Origin: Capra hircus
Lineage: Eukaryota; Chordata; Mammalia; Artiodactyla; Bovidae
Direction of reading: 5' to 3'
NCBI RefSeq assembly: GCF_001704415.2
Contig: NC_030824.1
Span: 38,931,022-38,995,021 of the forward strand
DNA: 64,000 nt
The notes beneath the pieces were generated by a model. It was not told the DNA's origin. It did no database searches and saw nothing but the letters and a program-made list of their open reading frames with translations. The translations under genes and the position numbers were made by a program. Of this stretch, positions 1-11,783 are shown piece by piece; the stretch's first letter is position 1; the number at the start of each line of letters is the position of its first letter.

Positions 1-276
1 TTAAATAATCTACTCTTTGGGGGATTATTGTAAATGGTTCTGTGCTATCCTTGGTTGGTTAGGACTCGAAATGCTCCTTGGACACAGATAAGCTCAGAAG
101 ATAAATAGGATTCTGACTTACATATAGGTCCAATGAGACTCCAAGCTATCCTGACATTATTACTCCTGTTTTGGGGTGTAATCAAAGTGAATACTCTAAG
201 CAACAGTAGAATCCTCACACAAATTCCTTAAGTGGAGCCACTGCTGTCTGCCACCATAAAAAAATTATAATAGTAT
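1..276. other. No gene recognised
   Basis: AT-rich sequence upstream of an L1 tail. I see no open frame of note, no splice-bounded exon and no recognised repeat in this stretch. Confidence 0.5.
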
Positions 277-545
277 GCGAGACAGCAAAAAAATGGCACT
301 GAAACATGTATAATATCATATATGAAATGAATCGCCAGTCCAGGTTTGATGCATGATACTGGATGCTTGGGGCTGGTGCACTGGGATGACCCAGAGGGGT
401 GGTAGGGGAGGGAGGTGGGAGGGGGGTTCAGGATGGGGAACACGTGTATACCTGTGGCAGATTCATGCTGATGTATGGCAAAACCAATACAATATTGTAA
501 AGTAATTAGCCTCCAATTAAAATAAATAAATTTATAATAAAAAAT
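277..545 (+). mobile_element. Ruminant L1 3' UTR, severely 5'-truncated
   Basis: The sequence reads as the sense-strand 3' UTR of the ruminant L1 (L1-BT type), including its G-rich tract at about 395-440 and the A-rich end after 515. The same 3' UTR appears in reverse complement at about 15.9 and 28.8 kb, which supports the assignment. No coding sequence remains. The A/T-rich flanks at 262-275 and 526-540 resemble each other and could be a TSD, but low complexity makes this uncertain. Confidence 0.8.
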
Positions 546-783
546 AAAAATAAATGAAATAGTCTATAGGTAAAGAGAGTACAAAAAAAAATAAAGACTA
601 TAATTTAAAAACAAAAAGACCCCTCAAACTATGAAAATACAACATAAGATAAATATATAATTTCATGGCTATACTATAATCTTAAAAGAATAATGTTATA
701 TTTATGATAGAGAGACATCACTCTATACATTTTTTGAAAGAAAAATGGTTGTTGCTTATGCTTTTTGGACAAGAAAAAATTTC

Positions 784-1012
784 TGGGGACTTGCCTGGCG
801 GTCCAGTGGTTAAGAATCTGCCATACCATTCAGGGGACATGGATGTGATCTCTAGTTAGGGAACTAAGATCTCACATGCCACAGAGCAATTAAGCCCCCA
901 CATCACAACTAGAGAGTCCTTGCCCCACAACAAAAGATTCTGCATGACACAAGGAAGATCCTGCATGCTGCAACTAAGACCCATTGCAGCCAAATAAATA
1001 ATTTTGTTTTAA
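784..1012 (+). mobile_element. CHR-type tRNA-derived SINE
   Basis: A diverged tRNA-derived head (about 784-860) leads into a body of degenerate 'catgctgcaactaag'-like units and ends in AAATAAATAA. This is the layout of the CHR SINEs shared by whales, hippos and ruminants, which predate Bov-tA. The tRNA-like head is not a working tRNA gene. Subfamily is not assigned. Confidence 0.7.
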
Positions 1013-2676
1013 ATCCTGGAAAGAATCTAAAAGTTTAATAGAAAGTAGATTAAAACTGAAAAAAGGATAAAAGCTTTCTGGTACAGCTCTATTAGAAATT
1101 AGAAAATTTCAGAGGGGAAACTTTGTTTTGTTGAAATTTACATAATGTTACACAATGTGAAAATGATTGGGACTTTAGAGTTCATATAAACCTTTTTAAG
1201 GCTTTGAGTGACAAAAGAAAGACTAGCATTTTATCTTCTAGATCCCAGCCCAGTTCTTTTCCCTGACATTAAAATGCTCTTCAGAGAATAAGTAGAGGGT
1301 AGATTGGCGACAAAATTAAAATATGGAAACAAGATACGTTGTGTGTGTGTGTGTGTGTAGGTATTTGCACATGTACACATGATTGAAATGATTGTATATG
1401 ATATCAGTGGAATAGAAGTAATTCTATGTGATTAATGGTTAGCAATAGATTATACCAAGTTGACACCCTGGAAATCCATTCATTCTCCCAAGAGTCATTA
1501 AAGCCATTATGAATGTGTGTGAATGTGGGTATGTGTTAGGAGAGTTTATATTGTTTTATTTCAATCACTGGGTCCATTTCTTGCCCATGTATAAAAAGGC
1601 TTAATTATCATGTATTTGCTGATATTTTTATTGAATTGAAATGATAAAACATACATGAGTGCATAAATTAAAATACTGAGACATATTCCTAAAATTAATA
1701 ATGATGTTTTGAGTTTACTGGTTTATAGTTGACTTCAGAGCAAACCAGTTATCACAGTAAATTTGTAGGACAAAGAACGAGGACTCGACAACAGAAGATA
1801 ATTCTCCAGGCAATGGTTACTGCTAGTCATGAAATTTCTTTCAACTGTCAGAACATATTCATGTGCACCAATATTGTAAACTTCTAAGGAAGGAAATGAT
1901 TTTTGACAGTTCTGCTGACATGTCTCATTTGATTTAACCAAATTTATCAGAATAACTAAGTCACTAATTTTTATTTCTTTCATTGATGTGTAAACTCTTT
2001 ATAAATTATAGAAATGAAAAAAGACTGATGACATAGCATTATACTTTTTTGGCCAACAGGTGATAATGTCTAGAAGTAATGAATTTCCTTTCAATCTAAT
2101 ATGTGACATGACAACATTGTTCCTAGGATCTAACTTCATTCCAAAGCATAGGACCCAAATTACATTAAATATTTTTCAATAGATTTTTTTATGATTATCA
2201 TTTTTATTTCTACTTTGTAATTCTTTAGTGAAAAAAATGACTTTTTTAATAAAGAATTTTAAAATGTAAATAATAAAACTAAGTCATACATTATTTGCTT
2301 AATTTAATACATTTTGATTATTAGATGATGCTTAGAACAATGGCATCTTCCTTGTTGATTCCCTCTATATATACATGTGAAGTAACTTTAATGTCCTGTA
2401 GAGTTTCTTTTCAGATAATAAAATAACACAAATTGTATTGTGTGTTAGACCTAACATCATTTTACATATTTATGCTTTAGGAGCAATTATAAATAAGGAG
2501 TCCACTAGAACCAATGAATCAGGCATTTCCATGAGGCACTAATCAAAATGTAAAAGTAAGAAACTATAGCCCAGATTTAGAGGCTTCAAGGGATTCCCCA
2601 GACTGTTTTTCATTTAATTTTACTGAAAATGTTATGGTGGTTCAAACCAAAAAAACCCGTAAATTTGATGGTATTC
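1013..2676. other. AT-rich stretch without recognised gene
   Basis: Apart from a pure (GT) run at 1340-1358, I see no recognisable repeat, exon or RNA gene. The longest frame here, on the minus strand at 1735-1983, is short, matches no family I know, and has no coding signature. Confidence 0.5.
1340..1358. repeat. (GT)n microsatellite
   Basis: An uninterrupted run of about nine GT dinucleotides. Confidence 0.9.
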
Positions 2677-2947
2677 TGCTGTTGCTGCTGCTAAGTCGCT
2701 TCAGTTGTGTCCGACTCTGTGCGACCCCATAGATGGCAGCCCATCGGGCTCCCCATCCTTGGGATTCTCCAGGAAAGAACACTTGAGTGGGTTGCCATTT
2801 CCTTCTCCAATGCATGAAAGTGAAAAGTCGAAGTCGCCCAGTCGCGTCTGACTCCTAGCGACCCCATGGAGGGCAACCTATCAGGCTCCTTTGTCCATGG
2901 GATTTTCCAGGCAAGAGTACTGGAGTGGGGTGCCATTGCCTTCTCCT
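2677..2947 (-). mobile_element. Bov-A2 SINE
   Basis: Dimeric SINE in which both halves derive from the BovB 3' end. On the plus strand it begins with the reverse complement of the (AGC)n tail and ends at the reverse complement of the element start. No clear TSD was found. Confidence 0.9.
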
Positions 2948-2982
2948 AGAAAGTTTTAAATATAATAGTATACAGTCAGTCA

Positions 2983-3393
2983 TTTCAGTTCAGTCGCTCA
3001 GTCGTGTCCGACTCTGCGATCCCATGAATTGCAGCACACCAGACCTCCCTGTCCATCACCAACTCCCAGAGTTCACTCAGTCTCACGTCCATCGAGTCGG
3101 TGATGCCATCCAGCCATCTCATTCTCTGTCGTCCCCTTCTCCTCCTGCCCCCAATCCCTCCCAGCATCAGAGTCTTTTCCAATGAGTCAACTCTTCACAT
3201 CAGGGGGCCAAAGTACTGGAGCTTCAGCTTTAGCATCATTCCTTCCAAAGAAATCCCAGGGCTGATCTCCTTCAGAATGGATTGGTTGGATCTCCTTGCA
3301 GTCCAAGGGACTCTCAAGAGTCTTCTCCAACACCACAGTTCAAAAGCATCAATTCTTCGGCGCTCAGCCTTCTTCACAGTCCAGCTCTCACAT
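2983..3393 (-). mobile_element. BovB LINE 3' end, 5'-truncated
   Basis: The last roughly 400 bp of a BovB RTE-clade retrotransposon, with its 3' terminus at the left (TTCAG repeats at 2985). The minus strand still encodes part of the C-terminal tail downstream of the reverse transcriptase (3195-3407, with WCWRRLLRVPWTARRSNQS). Sequence is close to other young copies here (11.3, 61.9 kb). No TSD found. Confidence 0.92.
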
Positions 3394-3654
3394 AATTCTA
3401 AAGTCATAAGAAGGTAGTATTTTAGATAGCTATTTAAAGTGCAGTTCTATTTCACATTTTTCATCTTTCCAAGATAAGATGACTGAATATAGGATAAGAA
3501 GATATTTTAAATAATGCATAAACTTTTTAAAATGAATTATTTTGGAGGCAAAATAAGAGTATACAAACAGATGCAAGCTGGAAAAATGTCTTTACATGTT
3601 AAAAGTCTGGTTTGCAAAGGTGAAACGTAGAGTGAGAGATAAATTAGTAATTTG

Positions 3655-3890
3655 GGAGTAACATATACACACTGCTGTATGTAAAATAGGTGAACAACAA
3701 GGATACAGGGAGCTATACTCCATACTTAGTAGTGACCTATATGAGAAAAGAATCTGAAAATCAACCAGTCTCTCTATATATACATACGTACATATATATA
3801 TCTAAATCACTTTGCTGTCTACCTGAAACCAACAAAATATTGTAAATCAACTACACTTCAATGAAAATTAAATTATTTAATTTTAAAAAG
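3655..3890 (+). mobile_element. Old L1 3' UTR fragment
   Basis: The order of motifs, with GGATACAGGGAGCTATACTCC near 3700, a TATATA block at about 3775-3800, and a final 'gtaaatcaactacacttcaatgaaaatt' type end at 3842-3868, matches older mammalian L1 3' UTRs rather than the younger ruminant L1. It is diverged. Confidence 0.65.
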
Positions 3891-4041
3891 GGAAAAAGTC
3901 TAGTTTGAAATGAGAAATTTAATACACATTTTTACCTTCTTCTAAAACCCTACAGACAAAAAGGATATAGTACATGTTTCTCCCACTGGGCCAAGTATTT
4001 TATAGTGAAAAGAACTGGGATTGAGTTACATATAAATCAGG

Positions 4042-4057
4042 AAAAAAAAAAAAAAAA
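4042..4057. repeat. Poly(A) tract
   Basis: An uninterrupted A run directly upstream of the head of the Bov-tA copy that begins near 4066. Confidence 0.85.
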
Positions 4058-4065
4058 GTGTCATG

Positions 4066-4262
4066 GGCTCCCCTTGAGGCTCAGCTGGTAAAGAATCCGC
4101 CGCCAATGTAGGAAACCTGGGTTCGATCCCTGGGTTGGGAAGATGCCCTGGAGAAGGGAAAGGCTACTCACTCCAGTATTCTGGCCTAGAGAATTCCATG
4201 GACTGTACAGTACATGGGGTCGCAAAGAGTCGGACACGACTGAGTGACTTTCACTTCACTTT
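4066..4262 (+). mobile_element. Bov-tA SINE
   Basis: The 5' tRNA-Glu-related head (GGCTCAGCTGGTAAAGAATC at 4078) is joined to a Bov-A body and ends at CTGAGTGACTTTCACTTCAC. It lies about 85 bp from an oppositely oriented Bov-A2 with which it shares the body. Confidence 0.92.
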
Positions 4263-4345
4263 GCATAAGAGAAAACTGAGATAGAGGTGGGGCTCATTCT
4301 TTCTCAGGCAGAGACTATTAGACTCTAGTAAGCTTGGAATCTGCC

Positions 4346-4587
4346 CTGCTGCTGCTAAGTCGCTTCAGTCGTGTCTGACTCCGTGTGACCCCATAGACGG
4401 CAGCCCACCAGGCTCCGCTGTCCCTGGGATTCTCCAGGCAAGAACGCTGGAGTGGGTTGCCATTTCCTTCTCCAATGCGTTAAAGTGAAAAGTGAAAGTG
4501 AAGTCGCTCAGTCGTGTCCGACTCTTAGCGACCCCATGGACTGCAGCCTACCAGGCTCCTTCGTCCATGGGATTTTCCAGGCAAGAG
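4346..4587 (-). mobile_element. Bov-A2 SINE, 5' end missing
   Basis: The (AGC)n-type 3' end is at the left. On the right it stops inside the second monomer at CAGGCAAGAG, about 35 bp short of the usual element start. The flanks GGAATCT (left) and GGAAATCT (right) may be a weak TSD. Confidence 0.88.
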
Positions 4588-4759
4588 GAAATCTAAGGTC
4601 AAATTTGGGGAAAGCCGAAACCAGAAATTTCCTCGCAAATTCTGAGACTACTACCCAATTATTCTCCTCAGGCCTGTGATTGCAAAGCCACTGGCAACAA
4701 GATATTGCTTCTAAACTAGTGTGAGGCCAAGCCCCATTCTGAAAAACAGCAACAACAAC

Positions 4760-4778
4760 CAAAAAAAAAAAAAAAAAA
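4760..4778. repeat. Poly(A) tract
   Basis: An A-only run not attached to a recognised retroposon. It may be an orphan tail or a simple expansion. Confidence 0.8.
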
Positions 4779-5347
4779 ACATAAAATTTCCTAGGCTAGC
4801 CACAGTATACCTCCTGTGGCCTTTGAGAAATCTTTCTTATTTTGTCTTGGGGATTGTAATGTGAAATTATAAAGTCTATCTGCTTTTTTATTGAAGTTTA
4901 CCATAACACAAAGCTGATTGTATGCACATAATAGAATTTTCTGTCCATGCTCCCATTCAAGCGAGAGGGTAGCCAGTGGGTTTATAAAAATGAAGCTGAG
5001 GAAACATAACCTAAACAGTAACATTTGGGGAGTACACCTTGTGGGAAGAGTGGGCGATCATGTGACTTTTCATTGGCCATAAACAAGTATTATTTTTATG
5101 ATCATAATAATTACTCATATTGAAGGGAGAAGCATGGAGTATAATTGTTATTAAAAGAAAATGAAATATACCTCGCAGCATTTCTCACCTTATAGACCCT
5201 GTACATGGATTCCATTTTATAAGCAAGTATGATTTTACTGCCTGGTTCCAGTTAAAATACAGGAAATGCTGATATACATATTTAAAGTAAATATTTAGAG
5301 TATTTTTTAAAGTTAACGCATTTTTTTTTTCCACAGAGAATGTGTAT
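4779..5347. other. Unassigned AT-rich stretch
   Basis: No repeat family or exon recognised. Short open frames here have no family signature. Confidence 0.4.
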
Positions 5348-5358
5348 AATTATGTGGT

Positions 5359-5626
5359 TGCTGCTAAGTCGCTTCAGTCGTGTCCAACTCTGTGCGACCC
5401 CATAGACAGCAGCCAGCCAGGCTCCACCATCCCTGGGATTCTCCAGGCAAGAACACTGGAGTGGGTTGCCATTTCCTTCTCCAATGCATGAAAGTGAAAA
5501 GTGAAAGTGAAGTCGCTCAGTCGTGTCCGACTCTTAGCGACCCCATGGACTGCAGCCTACCAGGCTCCTCCATCCATGAGATTTTCCAGGCAAGAGTACT
5601 GGAGTAGGGTGCCACTGCCCTCTCCG
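5359..5626 (-). mobile_element. Bov-A2 SINE with TSD
   Basis: A complete dimeric Bov-A2 in minus orientation. It is flanked by AATTATGTGGT (5348-5358) and AATTATATGGT (5627-5637), a TSD with one mismatch that sets both ends. Confidence 0.94.
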
Positions 5627-5894
5627 AATTATATGGTAATAACTACCAAAAAAAAAAAAAAGTTTCCTGGCAATTAGGATCTGATAAAAACAATGGCACT
5701 AAAGTCATGTCACCTTTGCCAATAGATTATTTTTAGTGTCCCAGGAAATGTCTCTTCATCAGTAGAAACTGCTGGCACAACAGCTTAACAACGTGCTTAC
5801 ACACAAGCAAGTTTACGTGTGTAGCAAGGTTATATTGAAGCAGAAATTACCCAAGATAAAGTCTGTTAAATTAAGGCTGGAGGGGCACGGCAGG

Positions 5895-6095
5895 GTTCTT
5901 TCCTAATCTCAGCAGGATCAGTGTTTTGGATCAGATAGTTCTTTGTTGTGGGGAAGTGGTCCCAGCATTGTTTAACAGCATCACTGGTCTTGACCCACCA
6001 GATGCCAGTAGCACCCGCCATGTTGTGACCAAAAACGCCTCCAGACACTGCCAGATGTCCCTTGGGGATAGAGAACAATGATTCCAGAGCCTTAA
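5895..6095 (-). mobile_element. MER20-like hAT-Charlie DNA transposon remnant
   Basis: In reverse complement the stretch follows MER20: the 'ggggacatctggcagtgtctgga' region (6040-6066), the 'gtgctactggcatctggtgggt' region (5995-6016) and the 'cacaacaaagaac' region near 5940. It is non-autonomous and has no coding capacity. The orientation follows my recollection of the consensus. Confidence 0.7.
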
Positions 6096-6650
6096 AAGAC
6101 ATCCTTTAATTGTCTTTATTACAACATGCTCCATCCTGCCTATGCCTGCAGTTCCTCTTGACTGTAACTTAGACATTTTCGAAGGCAGAGATATTTGCAT
6201 AGCACAGATAATCTCTTCCTAATCTGGGGCCTTTGTGTTGCCATCTTCTGCATTTCCAGGTGGTTAATAAAAGAGACAGGAAGAATTCACTACCTTGTTT
6301 TAGTTGTCACGGTTATTCAACTCAGAAAAGTCTAATCAGAAAAGCAGGTATAAAGAGAAAGGGGAAATATAATGTTGTCTCTCTCCTCCTCCTAAATTAT
6401 GTGTTCAGATCTGTTCATACATAAATGATGACACCTATCTACCTGCACTTGCCCTAAGGAAGCTCAGGGTTCAGTTCTCTCTATATAGGAAATTACACAA
6501 TAGAAACATTTTTCCTAGCTTTAAATAGAAAAAATTGGATGCTTCACTCAATCACAGAATAAGGCATTTTTAAAGGTGTCATATTTAAGAGAATTTATAT
6601 TTGTAGAGGTAATCAAACATGTATATACACTTGTGGGCATGCGTGCTAAG
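6096..6650. other. No gene recognised
   Basis: The short plus-strand frame at 6233-6424 resembles no known protein. No repeat family recognised. Confidence 0.4.
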
Positions 6651-6654
6651 TCAT

Positions 6655-8490
6655 TTCAGTTCAGTTCAGTTCAGTCGCTCAGTCATGTCCGACTCTTTGC
6701 AACCTCATGGACTGCAGCACACCAGGCCTTTCTGTCCATCACCAAATCCCAGAGTGTACTCAAACACATGTCCATTGTGTTGGTGATGACATCCAACCAT
6801 CTCATCCTCTGTCATCCCTTTCTCCATCCTTCCATCTTTCCCAGCATCAGGGTCTTTTCTAGTGAGTAAGTTTTTTGCATTAAGTGGCCAAATATTGGAG
6901 TTTAAGCTTCAGCCATCAGTCCTTCCAGTGAATATTCAGGCCTGATTTCCTTGAGGATTGACTGATTGGATCTCCTTGCAGTCCAAGGGACTCTCAAGAG
7001 TCTTCTCCAACACCACAGTTCAAAACCACCAATTCTTCGGCACTCAGGTTTCTTTATAGTCCAACTCTCACATCCATACATGACTAGTGGAAAAACCACA
7101 GCCTTGACTAAACAGACCTTTGTTGGCAAAGTAATGTCTCTGCTTTTTAATATGCTGTCTAGGTTGGTCATAACTTATCTCCCAAGGAGTAAGCATCTTT
7201 TAATTTCATGGTTGATGTTACCGTCTGCAGTGATTTTGGAGCCCCCCCTACCCCCATCAAAATAAAGTCTGTCACTGTTCCAATTGTTTTCCCATCTATT
7301 TGACATGAAGTAATGGGACCGGATGTGATGATCTTAGTTTTCTGAATGTTGAATTTTAAGCCAACTTTTTCACTCTCCTCTGTCACTGTCAAGAGGCTCC
7401 TTAATTCCTCTTCACTTTCTGCCATAAGGGTGGTGTTATCTGCAAATCTGAGGTTATTGATATTTCTCCCGGCAATCTTGATTCCAGCTTGTGCTTCATT
7501 CAGCCTAGCATTTCTCACGATGTACTTTGCATATAAGTTAAATAAGCAAGATGACAATATACAGTCTTGACATACCCTTTTTCCTATTTGGAACCAGTCT
7601 GTTATTCCATGTCCAGTTCTGTTTCTTCTTGACCTGCATACATATTTCTTGGGAGGCAGGTCAGGTGGTCTGGTATTCCCATCTCTTGAAGAATTTTCCA
7701 CAGTCCGCTGTGATCCATACAAAGGCTTTGGCATAGTCAATAAAGCAGAAGAAGATGTTTTTCTGGAACTCTTTTGCTTTTTCCATGATCAAGCGGATGT
7801 TGGCAATTTGATCTCTGGTTCCTCTGCCTTTTCTAAATCCAGCTTGAACATCTAGAAGTTCACAGTTCACCTGTTGAAGCCTGACTTGGAGAATTTTGAG
7901 TGTTACTTTGCTAGAGTATGAGATGAGTGCAATTGTGTGGTAGTTTGAGCATTCTTTGGCATTGGAATGAAAACTGACCTTTTCCAGTCCTGTGGCCACT
8001 GCTGAGTTTTCCCAATTTGCTGGCATATTGAGTGCAGCACTTTCACAGCATCATCTTTTAGGATTTGAAATAGTTCAGCTAGAATTTCATCACCTCCACT
8101 CTCTGTTCCTAGTGATGCTTCCTAATGCCCACTTACCTTCCCTTTCCAGGATGTCTGGCTCTAAGTGATTGATCACACCATCCCGATTATCTGGGTTGTG
8201 AAGATCTTTTTTGTATAGTTCATCTGTGTATTCTTGCCACCTCGTCTTAATATCTTCTGCTTCTGTTAGGTCCATACCATTTCTTTCCTTTGTTGTGCCC
8301 ATATTTGCATGAAAAATTCCCTTGGTATCTCTAATTTTCTTGAAGAGATCTCTAGTCTTTCCCATTCTGCTATTTTCATTTACTTCTTTGCATTGATCAC
8401 TGAGGAAGGCTTTCTATCTCTCCTTGCTATTCTTTGGATCTCTGCATTCAAATGGGTATATCTTTCCTTTGCCTCTTGCCTTTTCCTTCA
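6655..8490 (-). mobile_element. BovB LINE, 1.8 kb, 5'-truncated
   Basis: BovB copy on the minus strand. The 3' terminus with TTCAG repeats is at 6655 and the truncation at about 8490, inside the linker between endonuclease and reverse transcriptase. It retains most of the RT region and the C-terminal tail but no endonuclease. Divergence is moderate. No TSD was found. A Bov-tA lies directly to its right. Confidence 0.93.
6902..8365 (-). pseudogene. BovB reverse transcriptase remnant, frame-broken
   Basis: Minus-strand pieces of the BovB polyprotein. In reading order they are a linker segment ending near 8090, an RT segment at 7661-8026 (AGFRKGRGTRDQIAN), an RT palm segment at 7168-7740, and a C-terminal segment at 6902-7171. 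They lie in different frames, so several indels separate them. The active-site position reads FADN near 7440, where the family has Y/F-A-D-D, so the second catalytic aspartate is gone. It cannot encode a working enzyme. Confidence 0.85.
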
Positions 8491-8514
8491 GGAAAGAACA
8501 TTATAGGATAATAA

Positions 8515-8733
8515 AACACTTTAGCCATGTCCCAGTCTTTGCTACCCTGTGTATTGTAGCCCTCCAGCCTCCTCTGTCCATGGGATTCTCCTGGCAAGAA
8601 TACTGGAGTGGATTGCCATTTCCTCCTCCAGGGGATCTTTCCAACCCAGGGATCAAAGCCACATGTCCCGTGGGTCTTACTTTGCAGGCAGATTCTTTAC
8701 CACTGAGCTACTGGAGAAGCCCATATGTATGCA
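8515..8733 (-). mobile_element. Bov-tA SINE
   Basis: The reverse complement of a Bov-tA: BovB-like tail at 8520-8600 and tRNA-derived head ending GAGCTACTGGAGAAGCCC at about 8733. It is diverged and abuts the truncated 5' end of the 6.65-8.49 kb BovB. Confidence 0.88.
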
Positions 8734-8737
8734 TGTA

Positions 8738-8805
8738 CACACATATGTATATACCCATGTGTATACACACACACACACACACACATACACAAATATACAT
8801 ACAAC
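8738..8805. repeat. TATG/CA microsatellite
   Basis: An alternating purine-pyrimidine tract with a pure (AC) core at 8765-8784, directly after the head of a Bov-tA. Confidence 0.85.
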
Positions 8806-8849
8806 TAGCATTCAAGCAATGCTTATTGTTTTACACATTTTTCATTTGC

Positions 8850-8990
8850 AAGCTTATTTATTTATCTCTCATAATGAATCTATTAGGTACTATCTTTCTC
8901 CCATTTCATAAATGAGAAAATTGAAGCATAAAAGACTAACTAGTGGTACTAATTCAAACCTAGACATGCTGGCTTTAGAATCAATGTGCA
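8850..8990 (-). mobile_element. MIR fragment
   Basis: The plus strand reads as reverse-complement MIR: TAGGTACTATCTTTCTCCCATTT followed by AAATGAGAAAATTGAAGCA and a gene-free tail. An ancient tRNA-derived SINE. Confidence 0.55.
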
Positions 8991-9034
8991 GTGACCCCCT
9001 CCATTCAGCCTTTCACTGTGTTATGCTTCATCTC

Positions 9035-9245
9035 AATAGAAAATCTTGATGCCAAGCATTTTATTACCTTATTTAATCCTCATGAAAACTGCACAGGTAA
9101 GTATTGTTTTTTCTGAATATTTGCAGGTGAGGAATAAATGCACAAGGAATTATCTCCTTTGCCAGTCACACATTTCGTAAATGGTGAAGCTCAGGACTCA
9201 AAGCTAGGTCTCAATGATTTCAAAACCATTTAACACCTATAGATC
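9035..9245 (-). mobile_element. MIR fragment
   Basis: Contains the MIR signature in reverse complement: ATTTAATCCTCATGAAAACTG at 9074, 'aggtgaggaataaatgcaca' near 9126, and a CCAGTCACACATTTCGTAAATGG segment near 9162. It is diverged and about 200 bp long. Confidence 0.65.
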
Positions 9246-11289
9246 TTAATTTCCCCCAAATTCAGGAAATTTGATTGGATTGCATTTAAGACTTTGTCTG
9301 GCTCAAGAGGTCTGTGTATCAATATCCTAGAATGTTCTTTGCTGAAATTTCAACCTAAATTTAAGAAGTAACTTACAAAACAATATTTCATTGAAAAATG
9401 ATATTGCAGATAAGCCAGGCTAATATTAGCCTATGATCTATCAGACACTAATTTTTAATACATTCTTACAGTTACTGCATTTTACCTTATTAATGCCAAT
9501 AGGGAACCCACAATTAAGTGACACAAAATTAGGTCCATAATGAGAAGAGATCTAAAATACTAATTAACTTGGTTTATATGAGAAATAGAACAGAGAAACA
9601 GGGCATAGTGAACACGAGAATAGATTTTCTGAATATTAATTGGACAAGTATATGATTTCTTTTTACTTCCCTGTGACAAATTCTTCATCAGGAATATTGT
9701 GAGGTTGTTTCAGTTCATAAAATAACTGTAACTCCCATTGGTTATATTAGTGATGACACAGACAATATTGAGGACCAGCTGTAATTTCATAGATGTAATA
9801 TTCAATGCTTGGAAAAAGCATTTAATATTATGTATCTTTTGGTTTATAATAGAAAAAAGGAATTCATCATCAGCTTATATTATTACTAATCTGATTACTG
9901 AGTGCCTCATTTAAAAGGCAGGAACATATAGGACTAGAATGTAGACAATTTGGGATATGATTATATGATGAATGAATAAAGAAAGAGGGAATTTGTAAGC
10001 AAAAAAGAATCCTTAGCCTGCCCCCAAAGCAGCTTGATAAGCAGAGGTATTCAAAGAAATTGTGGGAGTGGTCAGTATTGGGTACAAGCAATAATCAGAT
10101 ATATAGTTAACAGAGGATTTAAAAATGATAATAAAGCTAACTAAAAAGTGGCTTTACGTTTTATTATGATCATGCACTGGTAAGCCCAAACATGTCAATA
10201 ATAAAATATTTCTCCCAATAAAGTTTGTTGATCTAAATTCTAACCCATCCTTGCCATTCTCATTGTTTTGATAATATACATGTGTCAAATTCTCTCATTT
10301 TTATTATTCTTTAATAAACACATATTACATCAAAGTTAATTTTGAAAATTCCCAGTTTTATCATTTTCCTAATAAGTACAGACTCAGTGAAAATGCTCTT
10401 TTTGAAAATGAATTTTTAAGAACTCAGAATTGTCGGATATCACATCCCGTGAATCCTGTGTCTCCAATCACCTTGTCACCACACAGTCTTGCTTTTAAAG
10501 CATAATTTATCAGTAATGATAACACATTAATTTAAAGCTGGGAAACAGAAACCGAATTACTTCAAATCTGGAATTCCATGTGACAACAGGGAGTGTCTAT
10601 TTGCTTTACACTTTTGGACATTATATTGATGCCAGCATGAAACCTAAAGAACAGAAGCATTGGCAATATTGTAATTTCTGGAATCAATAAAAAATTTGAT
10701 TGCCAAGAAACTCTGCTAAAATTATTCTTATCTTTAAAACTTTTTCTAAGTATTCTAAGTATCTACGTAAGTCTTCATGCAAAAGAAACTTTTTATACTT
10801 GAAGCTACTAAAAAGTATTATTTTATTCCTGTCAGTGATGATTGGTTGGCAAATTCATCCATGGTGTCTACTGAACCTGAATGTGTGAGGAAGATCAACT
10901 TTAAAGATAAAGTGACTTATGGAGACACATTGAGACTGAATTATTTTAAAAAATGTAGCCAATAGCAAATATGCAAAAGATATGCTTATCCTGTGAGAAG
11001 ACCATTTCCTTTCTCTGATGAGTTCAGGAAGGGTCTGTAGTCACTTCAGTGAGTTAGTGAAGAGGATTCATATACAATGAATTTGGACTAAATGGTCTTT
11101 CAATTCTATGTCTCAATCTCTAAAGCAAAGCATTTTCTTTTTGAGACTTTCTCAAATAAGAGAAAATACAATTGTGTGTCTAACATAAAATGAGTCGATC
11201 TTTCATTAGATAAATATTACTCTGTTTACTCTAGTTTCATTGACATAAAATACACAGGTGTATCTCTCAGAAGGGCTCCAATGAGCCCT
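9246..11289. other. Two-kilobase stretch without recognised gene
   Basis: AT-rich single-copy-looking DNA. I found no mobile element, tandem array, exon or RNA gene here. Frames at 9870-10091 (minus) and 10700-10965 (plus) are short and unlike any family I know. Confidence 0.45.
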
Positions 11290-11300
11290 ACATTCATTCA

Positions 11301-11783
11301 GTTCAGTTCAGTTCAGTTCATTTCAGTCGCTCGGTCGTGTCTGACTCTTTGCGACCCCATGAATCACAGTACGCCAGGCCTCCCTGTCCCAATCACCAAC
11401 TCCCAGAGTTCACTCAGACTCACGTCCATCGAGTCAGTGATGCCATCCAGCCATCTCATCCTCTGTCGTCCCCTTCTCCTCCTGCCCCCAATCCCTCCCA
11501 GCATTAGAGTCTTTTCCAATGAGTCAACTCTTCGCATGAGGTGGCCAAAGTACTGGAGTTTCAGCTTTAGCATCATTCCTTCCGAAGAAATCCCAGGGCT
11601 GATCTCCTTCAGAATGGACTGGTTGGATCTCCTTGCAGTCCAAGGGACTCCCCAAGGAGTAAGCGTCTTTTAATTTCATGGCTGCAGTCACCATCTGCAG
11701 TGATTTTTGAGCCCCCCAAAATAAAGTCTGACACTGTTTCTGGTCCCATCACTTCATGGGAAATAGATGGGGAAACAGTGGAA
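11301..11783 (-). mobile_element. BovB LINE, internally deleted and 5'-inverted, with TSD
   Basis: The 3' end of a young BovB lies on the minus strand at 11301-11740. An internal deletion of roughly 200 bp of element sequence sits at 11650/11651. At 11740/11741 the orientation flips: 11741-11783 is BovB sequence on the plus strand. Perfect 11-bp direct repeats ACATTCATTCA flank it at 11290-11300 and 11784-11794, so the whole rearranged unit arrived as one insertion. Confidence 0.9.

Noticed and set aside
3655..3890. The old L1 tail as part of the neighbouring BovB insertion
   Set aside because: It belongs to a different family and lies about 260 bp away in the opposite orientation.
4066..4140. 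tRNA-like head (one example of about twenty)
   Set aside because: This is the tRNA-derived part of a Bov-tA SINE. The copies end in SINE bodies and do not represent working tRNA genes.
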